Source of the DNA: Bradyrhizobium lupini | Lineage (GTDB): Bacteria; Pseudomonadota; Alphaproteobacteria; Rhizobiales; Xanthobacteraceae | DNA: 64,000 nt | Reading direction: 5' to 3' | NCBI RefSeq assembly: GCF_040939785.1 | Contig: NZ_CP162553.1 | Coordinates: 4,855,001 to 4,919,000, forward strand | Shown here: positions 26,347 through 34,251 of the stretch, piece by piece | Numbering within the stretch: position 1 is the stretch's first letter | Layout of the letters: each line of letters starts with the position of its first letter | The notes under the pieces: generated by a model | Databases searched by the model: none | What the model saw: the letters and a program-made list of their open reading frames with translations, nothing else | What the model was told of the DNA's origin: nothing | Program-made: the position numbers and the translations under genes

Positions 26347-27285
26347 TCACCTCGCCACCACCCACACCACCACCGGCAACGTCACAGCCGCCAGCAGCGT
26401 GCCCAGCGCCACCGCGCCCGATACCGGGTTCACCAGCCGCTGATACTGTACCGCGAAGATATACGCATTGGCGCCGGTCGGCATCGCCGCAAACAGCACG
26501 ACGACGCCGGCCGCGAGTGGCGGCAGGTCGAGCATCCTTGCCAGCGCGAAGGCGGCCGCCGGCATCGCCAGCAGTTTGAGCGCGCTCATCACGACCACGC
26601 TCAACATCTCGCCCTTGACCTCGAACCTGAACAGATTGATGCCGAGCGCGATCAGCGCCGCCGGCGATCCCGCCTGCGCCAGCAGCTCAACGGTCCGGTC
26701 GACGACGGGATGCAGGCCGAGGCCGGTGAGGCGCCAGACGAGGCCGAAGCCGATCGCGAGCATGATCGGGTTGCGGGCGAGATCGCGCAGCACCGGCAGG
26801 ATCAGCGACGCGGCAGAGGCGGTCTGCTTGCGGTCGACCAGCTCCATCTGCAGCGTGCCGCAGAGCCAGAGCAGCGGCGTGTTCACCGACAGGATCAGCG
26901 CCATCGGGCCTGCCGCCTCATTGCCGAGCGCCGAGAGCGTCAGGGGAATGCCGAGCATCACGATGTTGCCGTAGACCGAGCCGATCGCGAACACGACGCC
27001 GTCCTCGCGGTCCTCGCGCCGCTGCCGCAGCAGCGCCGAGAGCAGGAGCGCCGCGATCCAGGTCAGCGCGAGCGCGCCGTAATAGGCGCCCCACATCCGC
27101 CACGGGCTGACGCCGGAAAATTCCGAGACGACGATGGTGCGGAACAGCAGCGCGGGAATCGCGATGCTGAAGGCGAATTCGCTGATGCCCTTGTGCGCGG
27201 TCTCCGAGACGAAGCGAAACAGCACCGCGGCATAGCCGGCCGCGATCAGCGCAAACACCGGCGCGACGATCAGCACCGTGGTCAT
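26347..27285 (-). CDS. AEC family transporter (auxin efflux carrier/MdcF-like)
   Basis: A 312-residue inner-membrane carrier with about ten helices. It opens VLIVAPVFALIAAGYAAVLF, has the mid-protein break, and ends GANAYIFAVQYQ...NPVSGAVALGTLLA, the conserved end of the auxin-efflux-carrier family. Bacterial members move malonate, malate and other dicarboxylates. It is the third gene of a minus-strand operon after a CoA-transferase and a CoA-ester lyase (six bases from the latter), so it probably imports the dicarboxylate that they degrade. Two decayed partial copies lie to its left. Confidence 0.85.
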   Translation of the reverse strand: MTTVLIVAPVFALIAAGYAAVLFRFVSETAHKGISEFAFSIAIPALLFRTIVVSEFSGVSPWRMWGAYYGALALTWIAALLLSALLRQRREDREDGVVFAIGSVYGNIVMLGIPLTLSALGNEAAGPMALILSVNTPLLWLCGTLQMELVDRKQTASAASLILPVLRDLARNPIMLAIGFGLVWRLTGLGLHPVVDRTVELLAQAGSPAALIALGINLFRFEVKGEMLSVVVMSALKLLAMPAAAFALARMLDLPPLAAGVVVLFAAMPTGANAYIFAVQYQRLVNPVSGAVALGTLLAAVTLPVVVWVVAR

Positions 27286-27291
27286 GCGCCG

Positions 27292-28221
27292 CTACGACCC
27301 CATCTCGATGATCCGGCGCGCCATCCGCACATTGGCATAGTCGATCATCTTGCCGTCGAGCGTCACCGCGCCCTGGCCCTGCGCCTCGGCGTGCTCCATG
27401 GCCGCGACCACCCGCCGCGCGTGCGCGAGCTCGGTGTCGGACGGGACGAACGCCCGCAGCGTCGGCTCGATCTGGTCGGGATGGATCACCTGCTTGCCGT
27501 CAAAACCCATCGCAGCCGCCTTGAGCGCGCTGCTTTCCGTCAGTCTGCCATCCCGGAACGCGCCGCACGGACCGTCGATGGCGCGCAGGCCGAACGCGCG
27601 CGCGGCCACCAGCAGGCGCATCATCGGATAGGCGAACAGGTCGAGCGGCGCGGAGGCATAGCCGCTCTGGGCGGAGCCGACGTGGCGGTAGCCGTCCGGC
27701 GATGCGCCGATTTCCGAGGAGCGGGCGCCGATCGACGCCGCGAAATCGCCGACACCGAGATGAAGGGCCGCGACGCTGTCGTGCGCGGCGGCGAGCGCGT
27801 CGACATTGACGAGACCCAGCGCGGTCTCGATCAGCAGTTCGAGCGCAACAGGCGAGGGGCGATCGGGCGCGGCCGCACGCAGCTGATCGGCAATGGCGGC
27901 GATGTCGCTCGGGCGCTCCGCCTTCGGCACGATCACCGAGTCCAGCCGGGGCAGTGCGGCGAGCTTGCGGATTTCCTGCGCGATGAAGGGGCTGTCGACG
28001 GCGTTGAGCCTGACCGCGACGACCTTGTTGCCCCAATCCAGCGAGGACAGCGCCCGCGCAGCTTCCTCCAGCGCCGCGCTCTTCTCGGAGGGCGGCACGG
28101 CGTCCTCGAGGTCCATGAACACCGCATCCGCGGCCGAGGCAGCCGCCTTGGCGACGAGACGGGAGCGATGCGCGGGAACGGCCAGATAGACCCGCGTCGG
28201 CCGCTGAGGCGCCATCGTCAT
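27292..28221 (-). CDS. HpcH/HpaI aldolase/citrate lyase family CoA-ester lyase
   Basis: A 309-residue TIM-barrel enzyme of the CitE/malyl-CoA lyase family. Visible are ADAVFMDLEDAVPPSEK (metal and CoA site, about 31-47), VRLN, ELLIETALGLVNVD with the catalytic Glu (about 128), LGVGDFAASIG and GKQVIHPDQIEP near the C-terminus. Such enzymes cleave CoA esters of hydroxy-dicarboxylic acids (malyl-, citramalyl- or 3-hydroxyacyl types) to acetyl-CoA or pyruvate-type products. Its start overlaps the stop of the CoA-transferase gene by four bases, so the two are translationally coupled. Confidence 0.88.
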   Translation of the reverse strand: MTMAPQRPTRVYLAVPAHRSRLVAKAAASAADAVFMDLEDAVPPSEKSAALEEAARALSSLDWGNKVVAVRLNAVDSPFIAQEIRKLAALPRLDSVIVPKAERPSDIAAIADQLRAAAPDRPSPVALELLIETALGLVNVDALAAAHDSVAALHLGVGDFAASIGARSSEIGASPDGYRHVGSAQSGYASAPLDLFAYPMMRLLVAARAFGLRAIDGPCGAFRDGRLTESSALKAAAMGFDGKQVIHPDQIEPTLRAFVPSDTELAHARRVVAAMEHAEAQGQGAVTLDGKMIDYANVRMARRIIEMGS

Positions 28222-29384
28222 GTTTCCTTTGCGAGACCGAGCTCGCTGAGGATGGATTGGTTGTGCTGCCCGACGTCAGGCACCGGATCCATCCGCGGCG
28301 ACAGGCCCGGAATGGTGAGAGCCGGCAGGAAGCTCATCACCGGGCCGCAACGAGTGCCCACCGTTTGCACCCGGGAGCGGGCGCGGAGCTGCTCGTGCTC
28401 CAGGAACGCCTCGACCGAATTCAGATGCGCGTTGGCGATCGAGGCCTCGTCGAGCAGCCGCAGCACCTCGTCACTGGTCATCGCTGCAAAACGCTGCTCG
28501 ATATGGACCTGCAGATCGTCTCTGTTCTGCATGCGCAGCGGATTGCTGCGGAAGCGGGGGTGGTCGGCAAGGGCCGCCTCGCCAAGCACGACGGCGCACA
28601 GCGATCGCCATTCCCGGTCGTTCTGGATGCCGAAGAAAATCGTGTTGCCGTCTCCGACGCGGAACGGGCCATACGGCGCTATCGTTGCGTGCCTTGCCCC
28701 GGTTCGCGGCAGCGGCCGGCCCGTACTCTGCGTGTAGAAGGCGGGATGGCTCATCCAGTCCGTGATGGAATCGAACAGCGAGGCCTGGAAGGCGGTGCCC
28801 TTGCCGGTGCGCTCGCGGCGATACAGCGCCATCAGCACGCCGTTGAGGATGTACATGCCGGTGGCGATATCGACCACCGAAAGCCCGACCTTGGCAGGCT
28901 CCGCCTCGGTGCCGTTGATGGCGAGGACGCCGGCCTCGCACTGCACCAGGAGATCGTAAGCCTTCTTGTCGCTGTAGGGACCGCCCGCGCCATAGCCCGA
29001 CACGTCGCAGGCGATGATCCGGGGAAACTTCCGCAGGAGCGAAGCGGCATCGAGGCCCAGCCGCTCCGCCGCACCGGGCGCCAGGTTCTGGATGAAGACG
29101 TCGGCCTGCGGCAGCAGGGCCTCGAGCACCTTCTGGCCATCAGGGCTCTTGATGTCGATGGCGAGGCTTTCCTTCGACCTGTTGGTCCAGACGAACTGGC
29201 TCGACATCCCGTTCATCACGTGATCGTAGTCGCGGCAGAAATCGCCATCGCCCGGCCGCTCGATCTTGATGACGCGCGCGCCCCAGTCCGCAAGATGCCG
29301 GCTGGCCAGAGGAGCCGCGATCGCCTGCTCGAGCGAGACCACCGTCACGCCCGACAGCGGCAGCTCCGCCTCATGTCGCTCCAT
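28218..29384 (-). CDS. CaiB/BaiF family (class III) CoA-transferase
   Basis: A 388-residue enzyme that moves CoA between carboxylic acids through an aspartyl-CoA intermediate. Marks are LSGVTVVSLEQAIAAP, the RHLADWGARVIKIERPGDGD segment, the NRSKESLAIDIKSP region, and the nucleophile region YDLLVQCEAG (Asp of KAYD, about residue 155). I chose ATG 29384, with GGAG upstream, because family members start here; an ATG at 29468-29471 preceded by AGGAG is in frame and would add about 28 residues. First gene of the three-gene operon; it would activate the acid that the lyase cleaves. Confidence 0.88.
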   Translation of the reverse strand: MERHEAELPLSGVTVVSLEQAIAAPLASRHLADWGARVIKIERPGDGDFCRDYDHVMNGMSSQFVWTNRSKESLAIDIKSPDGQKVLEALLPQADVFIQNLAPGAAERLGLDAASLLRKFPRIIACDVSGYGAGGPYSDKKAYDLLVQCEAGVLAINGTEAEPAKVGLSVVDIATGMYILNGVLMALYRRERTGKGTAFQASLFDSITDWMSHPAFYTQSTGRPLPRTGARHATIAPYGPFRVGDGNTIFFGIQNDREWRSLCAVVLGEAALADHPRFRSNPLRMQNRDDLQVHIEQRFAAMTSDEVLRLLDEASIANAHLNSVEAFLEHEQLRARSRVQTVGTRCGPVMSFLPALTIPGLSPRMDPVPDVGQHNQSILSELGLAKET

Positions 29385-29707
29385 GCAATCGTCTCCGCTC
29401 CCGCTCACGCTTTTGTCCAGCGCAGGAGACAAGCCGACCACCCCACGCACGTTCTGTGATGATGGCATCATGCTCCTGTTTTGCCCGACGAGTCAAATCT
29501 ATTTCGTAAAATCCGCAAAAATGCGATCCGCAAAGTTCAATCGCCACATGGACTTGGCTACTGTGCATGGGGTTGTTTTCGCGGTTTTTGTTTTTGGGGG
29601 TCCCTGTTGCCGAGACCGCACACGTCCCGCCTTTCGCATCTCCCCTCGGTTGCCAACGAACCCCCGTTCACCCACTATCGCCTCCGACTCGACATTTGGG
29701 GGGATCG
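29385..29707. other. Divergent intergenic region with a short direct repeat
   Basis: No gene is seen. It separates the CoA-transferase operon (minus) from the secreted Cys protein (plus). ATCCGCAAA occurs twice, at 29511-29519 and 29526-29534, 15 bases apart in the same orientation. That is roughly one and a half helix turns and suggests a regulator site about 130 bases before the operon start. Confidence 0.45.
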
Positions 29708-30082
29708 ATGCCGGCGTTCCGCTTTAAGAAATCCGTGAAGACATACACGGCTGCCGCGATCACGGGGATCGCCCTGGCCGTCCTGATCCAGCCGGGTGAA
29801 GGCTTTGCCTACTCCCAGGAGGAGCAGCAGGCCTGCACGCCGGATGCGATGCGGCTGTGCGGCGAGTTCGTTCCGAACGTCGACGCCATCACCGCCTGCA
29901 TGATCCAGAAGAAGTCGCAGCTCTCGCCGCAGTGCCGGGCCTTCTTCCGGCCTGGACCGGAGCCGGGCATGGCGGCCGCGCCCCGCGCCGGCAAGCCGAC
30001 CAGCATCGCGCCCAGGAGCTCGGCCCGGACGGCGAAGAAGAGCACCAAGCCGGCCAAGAAGAAGAAAGCCAGCGAAGGCTGA
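29708..30082 (+). CDS. Secreted Cys-rich, Lys-tailed protein
   Basis: A 124-residue protein with a basic N-terminus and hydrophobic stretch (AAAITGIALAVLIQPGEGFA, about 15-34), a probable signal peptide. The mature part has four Cys: ACTPDAMRLCGEF, ACMIQKKSQLS and QCRAFF, a cysteine-rich-repeat pattern. The tail is a run of Lys, Ser, Thr and Ala (TAKKSTKPAKKKKASEG). I know this layout as a recurrent Bradyrhizobium family without known function. ATG 29708 follows GGGGGGATC; an in-frame start further upstream would put an unrelated Pro-rich stretch before the signal peptide. Confidence 0.65.
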   Translation: MPAFRFKKSVKTYTAAAITGIALAVLIQPGEGFAYSQEEQQACTPDAMRLCGEFVPNVDAITACMIQKKSQLSPQCRAFFRPGPEPGMAAAPRAGKPTSIAPRSSARTAKKSTKPAKKKKASEG

Positions 30083-30541
30083 GCGCGGGCGCCGCGTTCC
30101 CTTTTTGAAACTCGATCATGCCCGGGCCACAGCGCGCAGTGCGTTTGAAGTCCCGGGCATTTGCGTGTCGCGGCCCTCGTTCGCTCGCCCCTTGAGTCAA
30201 ACTGACCCAGGCATCAGCCCCACACCAGCCACCGGACTCCTTTGTTCGCCTCCGCGTGCGGACGCTTGCGATAAGGCGGGATGGAAACGGCTAGCGAAAC
30301 GGATTGCGCGGCGAGGTTGCATTCCGCTTCGTCCTGCCAAGGCTGCTCAAAAAACGCACGATTGCTGGCGCGAAAGGTGTTGCGATGCAGCTCGCAGCCG
30401 TCGTCGCACGCAGTAGTGTGACTCAAAAGCCAACGCGCTTTGTTATTTCATGGCGCCAGCATAACTTATGATAAATTTTTCTTTCCCGAATCACCGCGGT
30501 GATTCATTTTCGCCGCCTGGGGTCAATCTGGAGGCAGAGGT
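30083..30541. other. Intergenic region upstream of the ParA-like gene
   Basis: No gene is convincing in these 459 bases. The last 100 are AT-rich (ATAACTTATGATAAATTTTTC) and contain a perfect palindrome at 30488-30505. The earlier part has no recognisable repeat. Confidence 0.5.
30488..30505. promoter_or_regulatory. Perfect 18-bp palindrome upstream of the ParA-like gene
   Basis: GAATCACCGCGGTGATTC is its own reverse complement over all 18 bases. It lies 36 bases before the ATG at 30542 and just downstream of the AT-rich promoter-like stretch, where a repressor or an autoregulating partition-type protein would bind. Confidence 0.55.
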
Positions 30542-31219
30542 ATGAACGTTATTGTTTTTGCATCGCGTAAAGGTGGCTCAGGCAAGAGTACCCTGGCCGC
30601 GCATCTCGCCGCGCAGATCAAGGCGACCAAGCCGATCCTGCTCGTCGATGCCGATCCGCAAGGCTCGCTCACGCTGTGGCACAAGCTGCGTGGCACCAAC
30701 GAGCCGCCGATCAAGTCCGCGGTGAACTCGGTCAGCGGCATCGTCTCCGCGGCCAAGCGCGACGGTTATGAATGGGTGTTGATCGACACGCCGCCAAACC
30801 TGTCGGCCGTCGTCGACGACGCCATCCGCAATGCCACCATGGTGGTGATTCCTGCCCGTCCCGGCGTGTTCGACGTCAACGCGGTGCAGGAAACCATCCA
30901 GATGTGCCGTGCGGCGCGCAAGCCCTACGCGGTCGTGCTCAACGGTGCGCCGGCGCGCCGCGACGAGTCCGAAAGCCCGATCGTCACCATCGCCCGCGAG
31001 GCGTTGGCGAAGTTCCGTGCTCCGGTGTGGGGCGGCCAGATCACCAACCGTTCGGATCTGCTGATGGCGCTGAGCCACGGCGAGGGCGCGCGGGAATATC
31101 AGGCCGAGAGCCGTGCGGCGCAGGAAATCGCAAGGCTGTGGGCGGCGATCGAACGTTCGGTGAAGGCTATTCGCGGCACGGCGTCGGCGTCCGGCGCAAT
31201 GCACAAGCAGGCGGCGTAA
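30542..31219 (+). CDS. ParA-like P-loop ATPase, orphan
   Basis: A 225-residue ParA/MinD-superfamily ATPase. The deviant Walker A is KGGSGKST (residues 10-17), with VDADPQGSLTLW and Walker B VLIDTPPN following, and a ParA-type C-terminus. These proteins position DNA or protein cargo on the nucleoid by ATP-driven dimerisation. No parB or parS-like partner is adjacent, so it is probably a cargo-specific or orphan ParA and not the chromosome-partition ParA, which normally sits next to parB. GGAGG precedes the ATG. A terminator follows. Confidence 0.85.
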   Translation: MNVIVFASRKGGSGKSTLAAHLAAQIKATKPILLVDADPQGSLTLWHKLRGTNEPPIKSAVNSVSGIVSAAKRDGYEWVLIDTPPNLSAVVDDAIRNATMVVIPARPGVFDVNAVQETIQMCRAARKPYAVVLNGAPARRDESESPIVTIAREALAKFRAPVWGGQITNRSDLLMALSHGEGAREYQAESRAAQEIARLWAAIERSVKAIRGTASASGAMHKQAA

Positions 31220-31244
31220 TTTTCATAAATCCATTCCCCGGACG

Positions 31245-31279
31245 AAAAACGCGCGGACCTCCGCGCGTTTTGCGTTTTT
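31245..31279 (+). terminator. Rho-independent terminator after the ParA-like gene
   Basis: AAACGCGCGGA and TCCGCGCGTTT pair around a two-base loop and continue as TTGCGTTTTT. It lies about 26 bases after the stop. Confidence 0.85.
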
Positions 31280-31350
31280 CGGGCGAGCACGATCCGGAAA
31301 AGTGTGAAGCGGTTTTCCGATAAGATCGTGCTCAAGAAAGTGGATGGAAG

Positions 31351-31497
31351 TTACGCCACCATCAGCATGTAGAACACGATCACCGGCGACAGAGTGAGGA
31401 TCACCGACCAGATGCCGGCGGCCCAGAGAATGTCCTCGGTGGTAAAGCCCTGCTGTCCAGCGTCGTAATGCGACGCCATCTCGTTATGACTATTCAC
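31351..31497 (-). CDS. Micro membrane protein, copy 1 (48 aa)
   Basis: On the minus strand a GTG at 31497, five bases after GGGGG, opens a 48-residue protein. An ATG six codons later (31479) is the alternative start. The soluble part is SHYDAGQQGFTTEDILWAAG, followed by one helix WSVILTLSPVIVFYMLMVA. The helix pattern L-x-x-x-P-V-x-V-F matches that of the next micro gene at 31627-31773, so the two appear to be paralogues. Function unknown. Confidence 0.5.
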   Translation of the reverse strand: MNSHNEMASHYDAGQQGFTTEDILWAAGIWSVILTLSPVIVFYMLMVA

Positions 31498-31626
31498 AAA
31501 CGCCCCCGCGATTTCTTCGCTTATGGGCATGAACGCTACACGGGATATTTTAAAATTCCGGGTCGCAGTTTCGCGCGCTTTTGAACACAGCTGCTACCAC
31601 GAGTTAACCATCGCGGCGCGCTGGCA

Positions 31627-31773
31627 TCACGCCAGCCAGACTCGAAACACCAGCACCGGCATCAGGCCGAGCATCACCGCCCAGAAGCCGAACGACGACA
31701 CCACCACAATTCCCCGCAAGAAATCAGCCGACGCGAACATGTCTGCCGCCGTCGGGCGGATGCGTTGCCCCAT
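31627..31773 (-). CDS. Micro membrane protein, copy 2 (48 aa)
   Basis: A 48-residue protein starting MGQRIRPTAADMFASADFL, with one membrane helix GIVVVSSFGFWAVMLGLMPV and the ending LVFRVWLA. GGGGGA lies seven bases upstream of the ATG at 31773. It shares the helix layout (W-x-V-x-L-x-L-x-P-V-x-V-F) with the micro gene to its left, 129 bases away in the same orientation. Function unknown. Confidence 0.5.
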   Translation of the reverse strand: MGQRIRPTAADMFASADFLRGIVVVSSFGFWAVMLGLMPVLVFRVWLA

Positions 31774-31902
31774 GATCATTCCCCCATTTGAAAAGACTTT
31801 GAATGAAGACGATAGGCGCGATTGCGTAAACGAGCCGTGGATGCGCCATGCGGCAGCAGCGAAGGCCGTTGGGGCGGGGTTAACCACGCGCACGCTCTAT
31901 CA

Positions 31903-31948
31903 CACCCTCTCCCCGTTCTTACGGGGAGAGGGTGGGGTGAGGGGCTAT
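31903..31948. repeat. Palindromic interspersed repeat, CTCTCCCCGT type (single unit)
   Basis: The unit CTCTCCCCGTTCTTACGGGGAGAG at 31907-31930, flanked by CACC and GGTG, is identical to that at 6295-6318. It lies directly after the stop of the DapA-family gene and may end its transcript. Confidence 0.8.
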
Positions 31949-31951
31949 CAG

Positions 31952-32860
31952 CTACGCCGCGACTTGCATCCGCCGTTCGATCTCGCGGTCGAGCTGGACT
32001 GCGAGTTCGCTGCCGATCTCGACCATCGGCAGGCGCACTTCGGGGCTGTCGATCAAACCCGTGCGCCACAGCCAGTATTTTGCCGGCGCGGGACTGGGCT
32101 CGGTGAACAACAGGCGCGTCAGGTCCGCGACCTCCTGCCAGCGCGCCAGCGCTGCATCGTGATTGCCGCGCTTCAGCTCGGCATGGACAGCCGCGAACGT
32201 CGCGGTCTCGAGATGGGCTGACAGCACGATGCCGCCATCGGCGCCGTCGCTGAGCGCCTCGAAATAATTCGCATCCTCGCCGGTCAGCACGCGAAAGTCC
32301 GCAGGCCTGTCGCGCAGCAGCGCGATGGATTGCTCGCGGCTTGCGCCGCAATCCTTCAGGCCGATGATGTTCGGATGCCCGGCAAGCCGCAGCAGCGTCT
32401 GGTTGGTGATGTTGACCGAGGTGCGATAGGGGATGTTGTAGAGCGCGAGCGGCCAGGCGGCGTGATCGGCGAGCGCCTCGAAATGCGCCAGAAGGCCGCG
32501 CTGCGAGGGCCGCACATAATACGGGCTCGCGATCAGATAACCGTCGATCGGCCAGTCCGCGGTCTCGTCGAGACGCTCCTTCAGCCGCGAGGTGTCCGCG
32601 CCTGAAAGTCCGAGGCAGATCGGAAGCTTGCTGTGGCCGGTGGTCAGCTCGTCGCGCACGATGGCGACGAGGCGTTCGAGTTCGGCTTCGCGCAGCGTCA
32701 TGCCTTCACCGGAGGTCGCCCCCAGGATGAAGCCGTCGACGGCCTGCCCGCTGTAATGCCGTGTCAGCCGGCGCAGCGACCTCTCGTCGAGAGCGCCGTC
32801 GCGAAACGGCGTTATCAGCGGCAGCCAGAGCCCGTGCAATTGTTCCTGTAGTCCGGTCAT
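31952..32860 (-). CDS. DapA-family (dihydrodipicolinate synthase-like) lyase
   Basis: A 302-residue class I aldolase-type TIM barrel. It has LWLPLITPFRDGALDE, GATSGEGMTL (the GTTGE-type carboxylate site), the proton-relay Tyr in ALYNIPYRTSV, and the Schiff-base Lys in IIGLKDCGAS (about 168). These define the DapA/NAL superfamily; substrate could be aspartate semialdehyde with pyruvate or another 2-keto acid. The single-copy position and lack of lysine-pathway neighbours make a true dapA uncertain. ATG 32860 has GGAG upstream. A rho-independent hairpin lies 45 bases before the start on the same strand. Confidence 0.85.
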   Translation of the reverse strand: MTGLQEQLHGLWLPLITPFRDGALDERSLRRLTRHYSGQAVDGFILGATSGEGMTLREAELERLVAIVRDELTTGHSKLPICLGLSGADTSRLKERLDETADWPIDGYLIASPYYVRPSQRGLLAHFEALADHAAWPLALYNIPYRTSVNITNQTLLRLAGHPNIIGLKDCGASREQSIALLRDRPADFRVLTGEDANYFEALSDGADGGIVLSAHLETATFAAVHAELKRGNHDAALARWQEVADLTRLLFTEPSPAPAKYWLWRTGLIDSPEVRLPMVEIGSELAVQLDREIERRMQVAA

Positions 32861-32904
32861 GTTCCATCTCCTTCTCGGGAAAAATCCTGAGACGGGGCAC
32901 ATGA

Positions 32905-32931
32905 AAAAAACCCCGTCCAGGCGGCGGGGTT
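32905..32931 (-). terminator. Terminator-like hairpin in the leader of the DapA-family gene
   Basis: Minus strand: ACCCCGCCGCCTGGACGGGGT followed by seven T. It is 45 bases upstream of the gene start on the same strand. No gene ends just before it, so it may be a leader attenuator or the end of a short RNA. Confidence 0.6.
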
Positions 32932-32984
32932 TTCGAAGTTTCGGCTCGCGATGACGAAGGCTGTTAGCGCGCGCAAAAATCCGA

Positions 32985-33008
32985 GGTCCCCAGATGGGGG
33001 CCTTTTTT
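32985..33008 (+). terminator. Plus-strand terminator-like hairpin without a gene
   Basis: GGTCCCCAGATGGGGGCC (one G-T pair) followed by TTTTTT. The genes on either side are both on the minus strand, so a plus-strand transcript ending here would be an undescribed small RNA starting within the preceding 120 bases. Confidence 0.5.
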
Positions 33009-33117
33009 CGAGGCGACTGCCTGCGAAGAGATTGCGCACGACTTCGTGATCATTCGCAAATGATGCGGGGTAAGCATGGAACTGTCAATACACGCGGAGG
33101 GCGATGGCCGGATTTGC

Positions 33118-33147
33118 CAAAAAAAGCCGGGCTCGATCGAGCCCGGC
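33118..33147 (-). terminator. Terminator of the trxB-LysR transcript
   Basis: Minus strand: AAGCCGGGCTCG and CGAGCCCGGCTT form a stem followed by seven T. It is about 175 bases after the LysR stop. Confidence 0.8.
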
Positions 33148-33322
33148 TTAAGGTATTGGCCACGTGAGGCCGACACAATCACCTTCCAAGAGGGATTACT
33201 GAACTCCCGCGCCACTGGAGGAGGGGGACAAATGCGCAACGCGAAGGCTCAGCGTAGAAACATTATGGGCTAGCCTCGCGCCATGCATCAAGCGTCCAAG
33301 CCGCATGTCAGACATGCGGAAA

Positions 33323-34246
33323 TCAGGACGGCCAGCGCTGCGCTTTGCTCACCACGAAGTCGCGGAACACTTGCACGCGCGCGACCGTCTTCAGCTCTTC
33401 CGGATAAACAAAATACGTATCGAGCTGGATCGAATCCGATTCGCCGAACAGCTGCACGAGGCGGCTCTGTTCTTCGATCAGATAGTCCGGCAGCGCCGCG
33501 ATGCCGAGGCCCTGCTGACAGGCGCGGACGAGGCCGAGAATGTTGTTGACCCTGAAATAGGCTTCGCGCGGACCCGAGCCGTTGCGCCCCGCTTCGACCA
33601 GCCAGTTGCGGTTCTGAAGATGCGGGGCGAAGTTGCCGTCAGAGAGCGTGATGATGCGGTGGGAGTCGAGCTCCTCCAGCGTGCGCGGCGTGCCGAAGCG
33701 CTTGATGTAATCAGGCGAGCAATAGGCGTGGAAGCCCATCGCGAACAGCTTGCGCTGAATGAGATCCGGCTGCGTCGGCTTGCGGGTGCGGATCGCGACG
33801 TCGGCCTCCCGCATCGACAGGTCGAGCTCCTCGTCGGTGACGATCAGCGAGATCCGGATTTCCGGATAGAGCGCGGTGAATTCGCCGAGCCTGGGGATCA
33901 GCCAGTTGATGCCGACGCCGGGCGTGGTGGTGATCTTGAGATCGCCACTCGGCCGCTCGCGGCTGTCGGTCAGTTTCGCGCGCGCCGCCTGCAGCTGCAT
34001 GAAGACGTCATGGGCGGTGCGGAACAGGAGGTCGCCCTGTTCGGTGAGGATCAGGCCGCGGGCGTGGCGGTGGAACAGCGAGACCGAGAGCTCCTGCTCC
34101 AGTGCCGAGACCTGGCGTGACACCGCCGATTGCGACAGGCCGAGCTGCTCGCCCGCGTGCGTGAAGCTGCCCGCTTCCGCCGCGGCGTGAAACACCTTCA
34201 GCTTGTCCCAGTCCATATCCGTAAATCCGTCGCGTGTTCTTGCCAT
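33323..34246 (-). CDS. LysR family transcriptional regulator
   Basis: A 307-residue regulator with the N-terminal winged helix (residues 14-72; LKVFHAAAEAGSFTHAGEQL and SQSAVSRQVSALEQEL) and the type-2 periplasmic-binding effector domain (about 100-300; GLGIAALPDYLI). It starts five bases after the trxB stop on the same strand, so both are likely one transcript. That layout, unlike a divergent LysR gene, gives no clue to its target. A terminator lies downstream. Confidence 0.9.
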   Translation of the reverse strand: MARTRDGFTDMDWDKLKVFHAAAEAGSFTHAGEQLGLSQSAVSRQVSALEQELSVSLFHRHARGLILTEQGDLLFRTAHDVFMQLQAARAKLTDSRERPSGDLKITTTPGVGINWLIPRLGEFTALYPEIRISLIVTDEELDLSMREADVAIRTRKPTQPDLIQRKLFAMGFHAYCSPDYIKRFGTPRTLEELDSHRIITLSDGNFAPHLQNRNWLVEAGRNGSGPREAYFRVNNILGLVRACQQGLGIAALPDYLIEEQSRLVQLFGESDSIQLDTYFVYPEELKTVARVQVFRDFVVSKAQRWPS

Positions 34247-34251
34247 GATGT

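Larger units (their letters stand above)
32861..33322. other. Gene-free region with three hairpins
   Basis: No gene is convincing in 462 bases. It holds a minus-strand terminator-like hairpin (32905-32931), a plus-strand one (32985-33008) and the LysR terminator (33118-33147). A plus-strand frame of 32 basic residues from 32951 spans the second hairpin and is probably not translated. Confidence 0.5.

Noticed and set aside
26314..28737. A plus-strand open frame of 807 codons
   Set aside because: It runs antisense across the AEC, CitE-like and CoA-transferase genes, all of which have intact motifs. Composition is Arg/His/Ala-rich noise.
32951..33049. A 32-residue basic plus-strand peptide
   Set aside because: It spans a terminator-like hairpin and has no ribosome site; the structure explains the sequence better than coding does.
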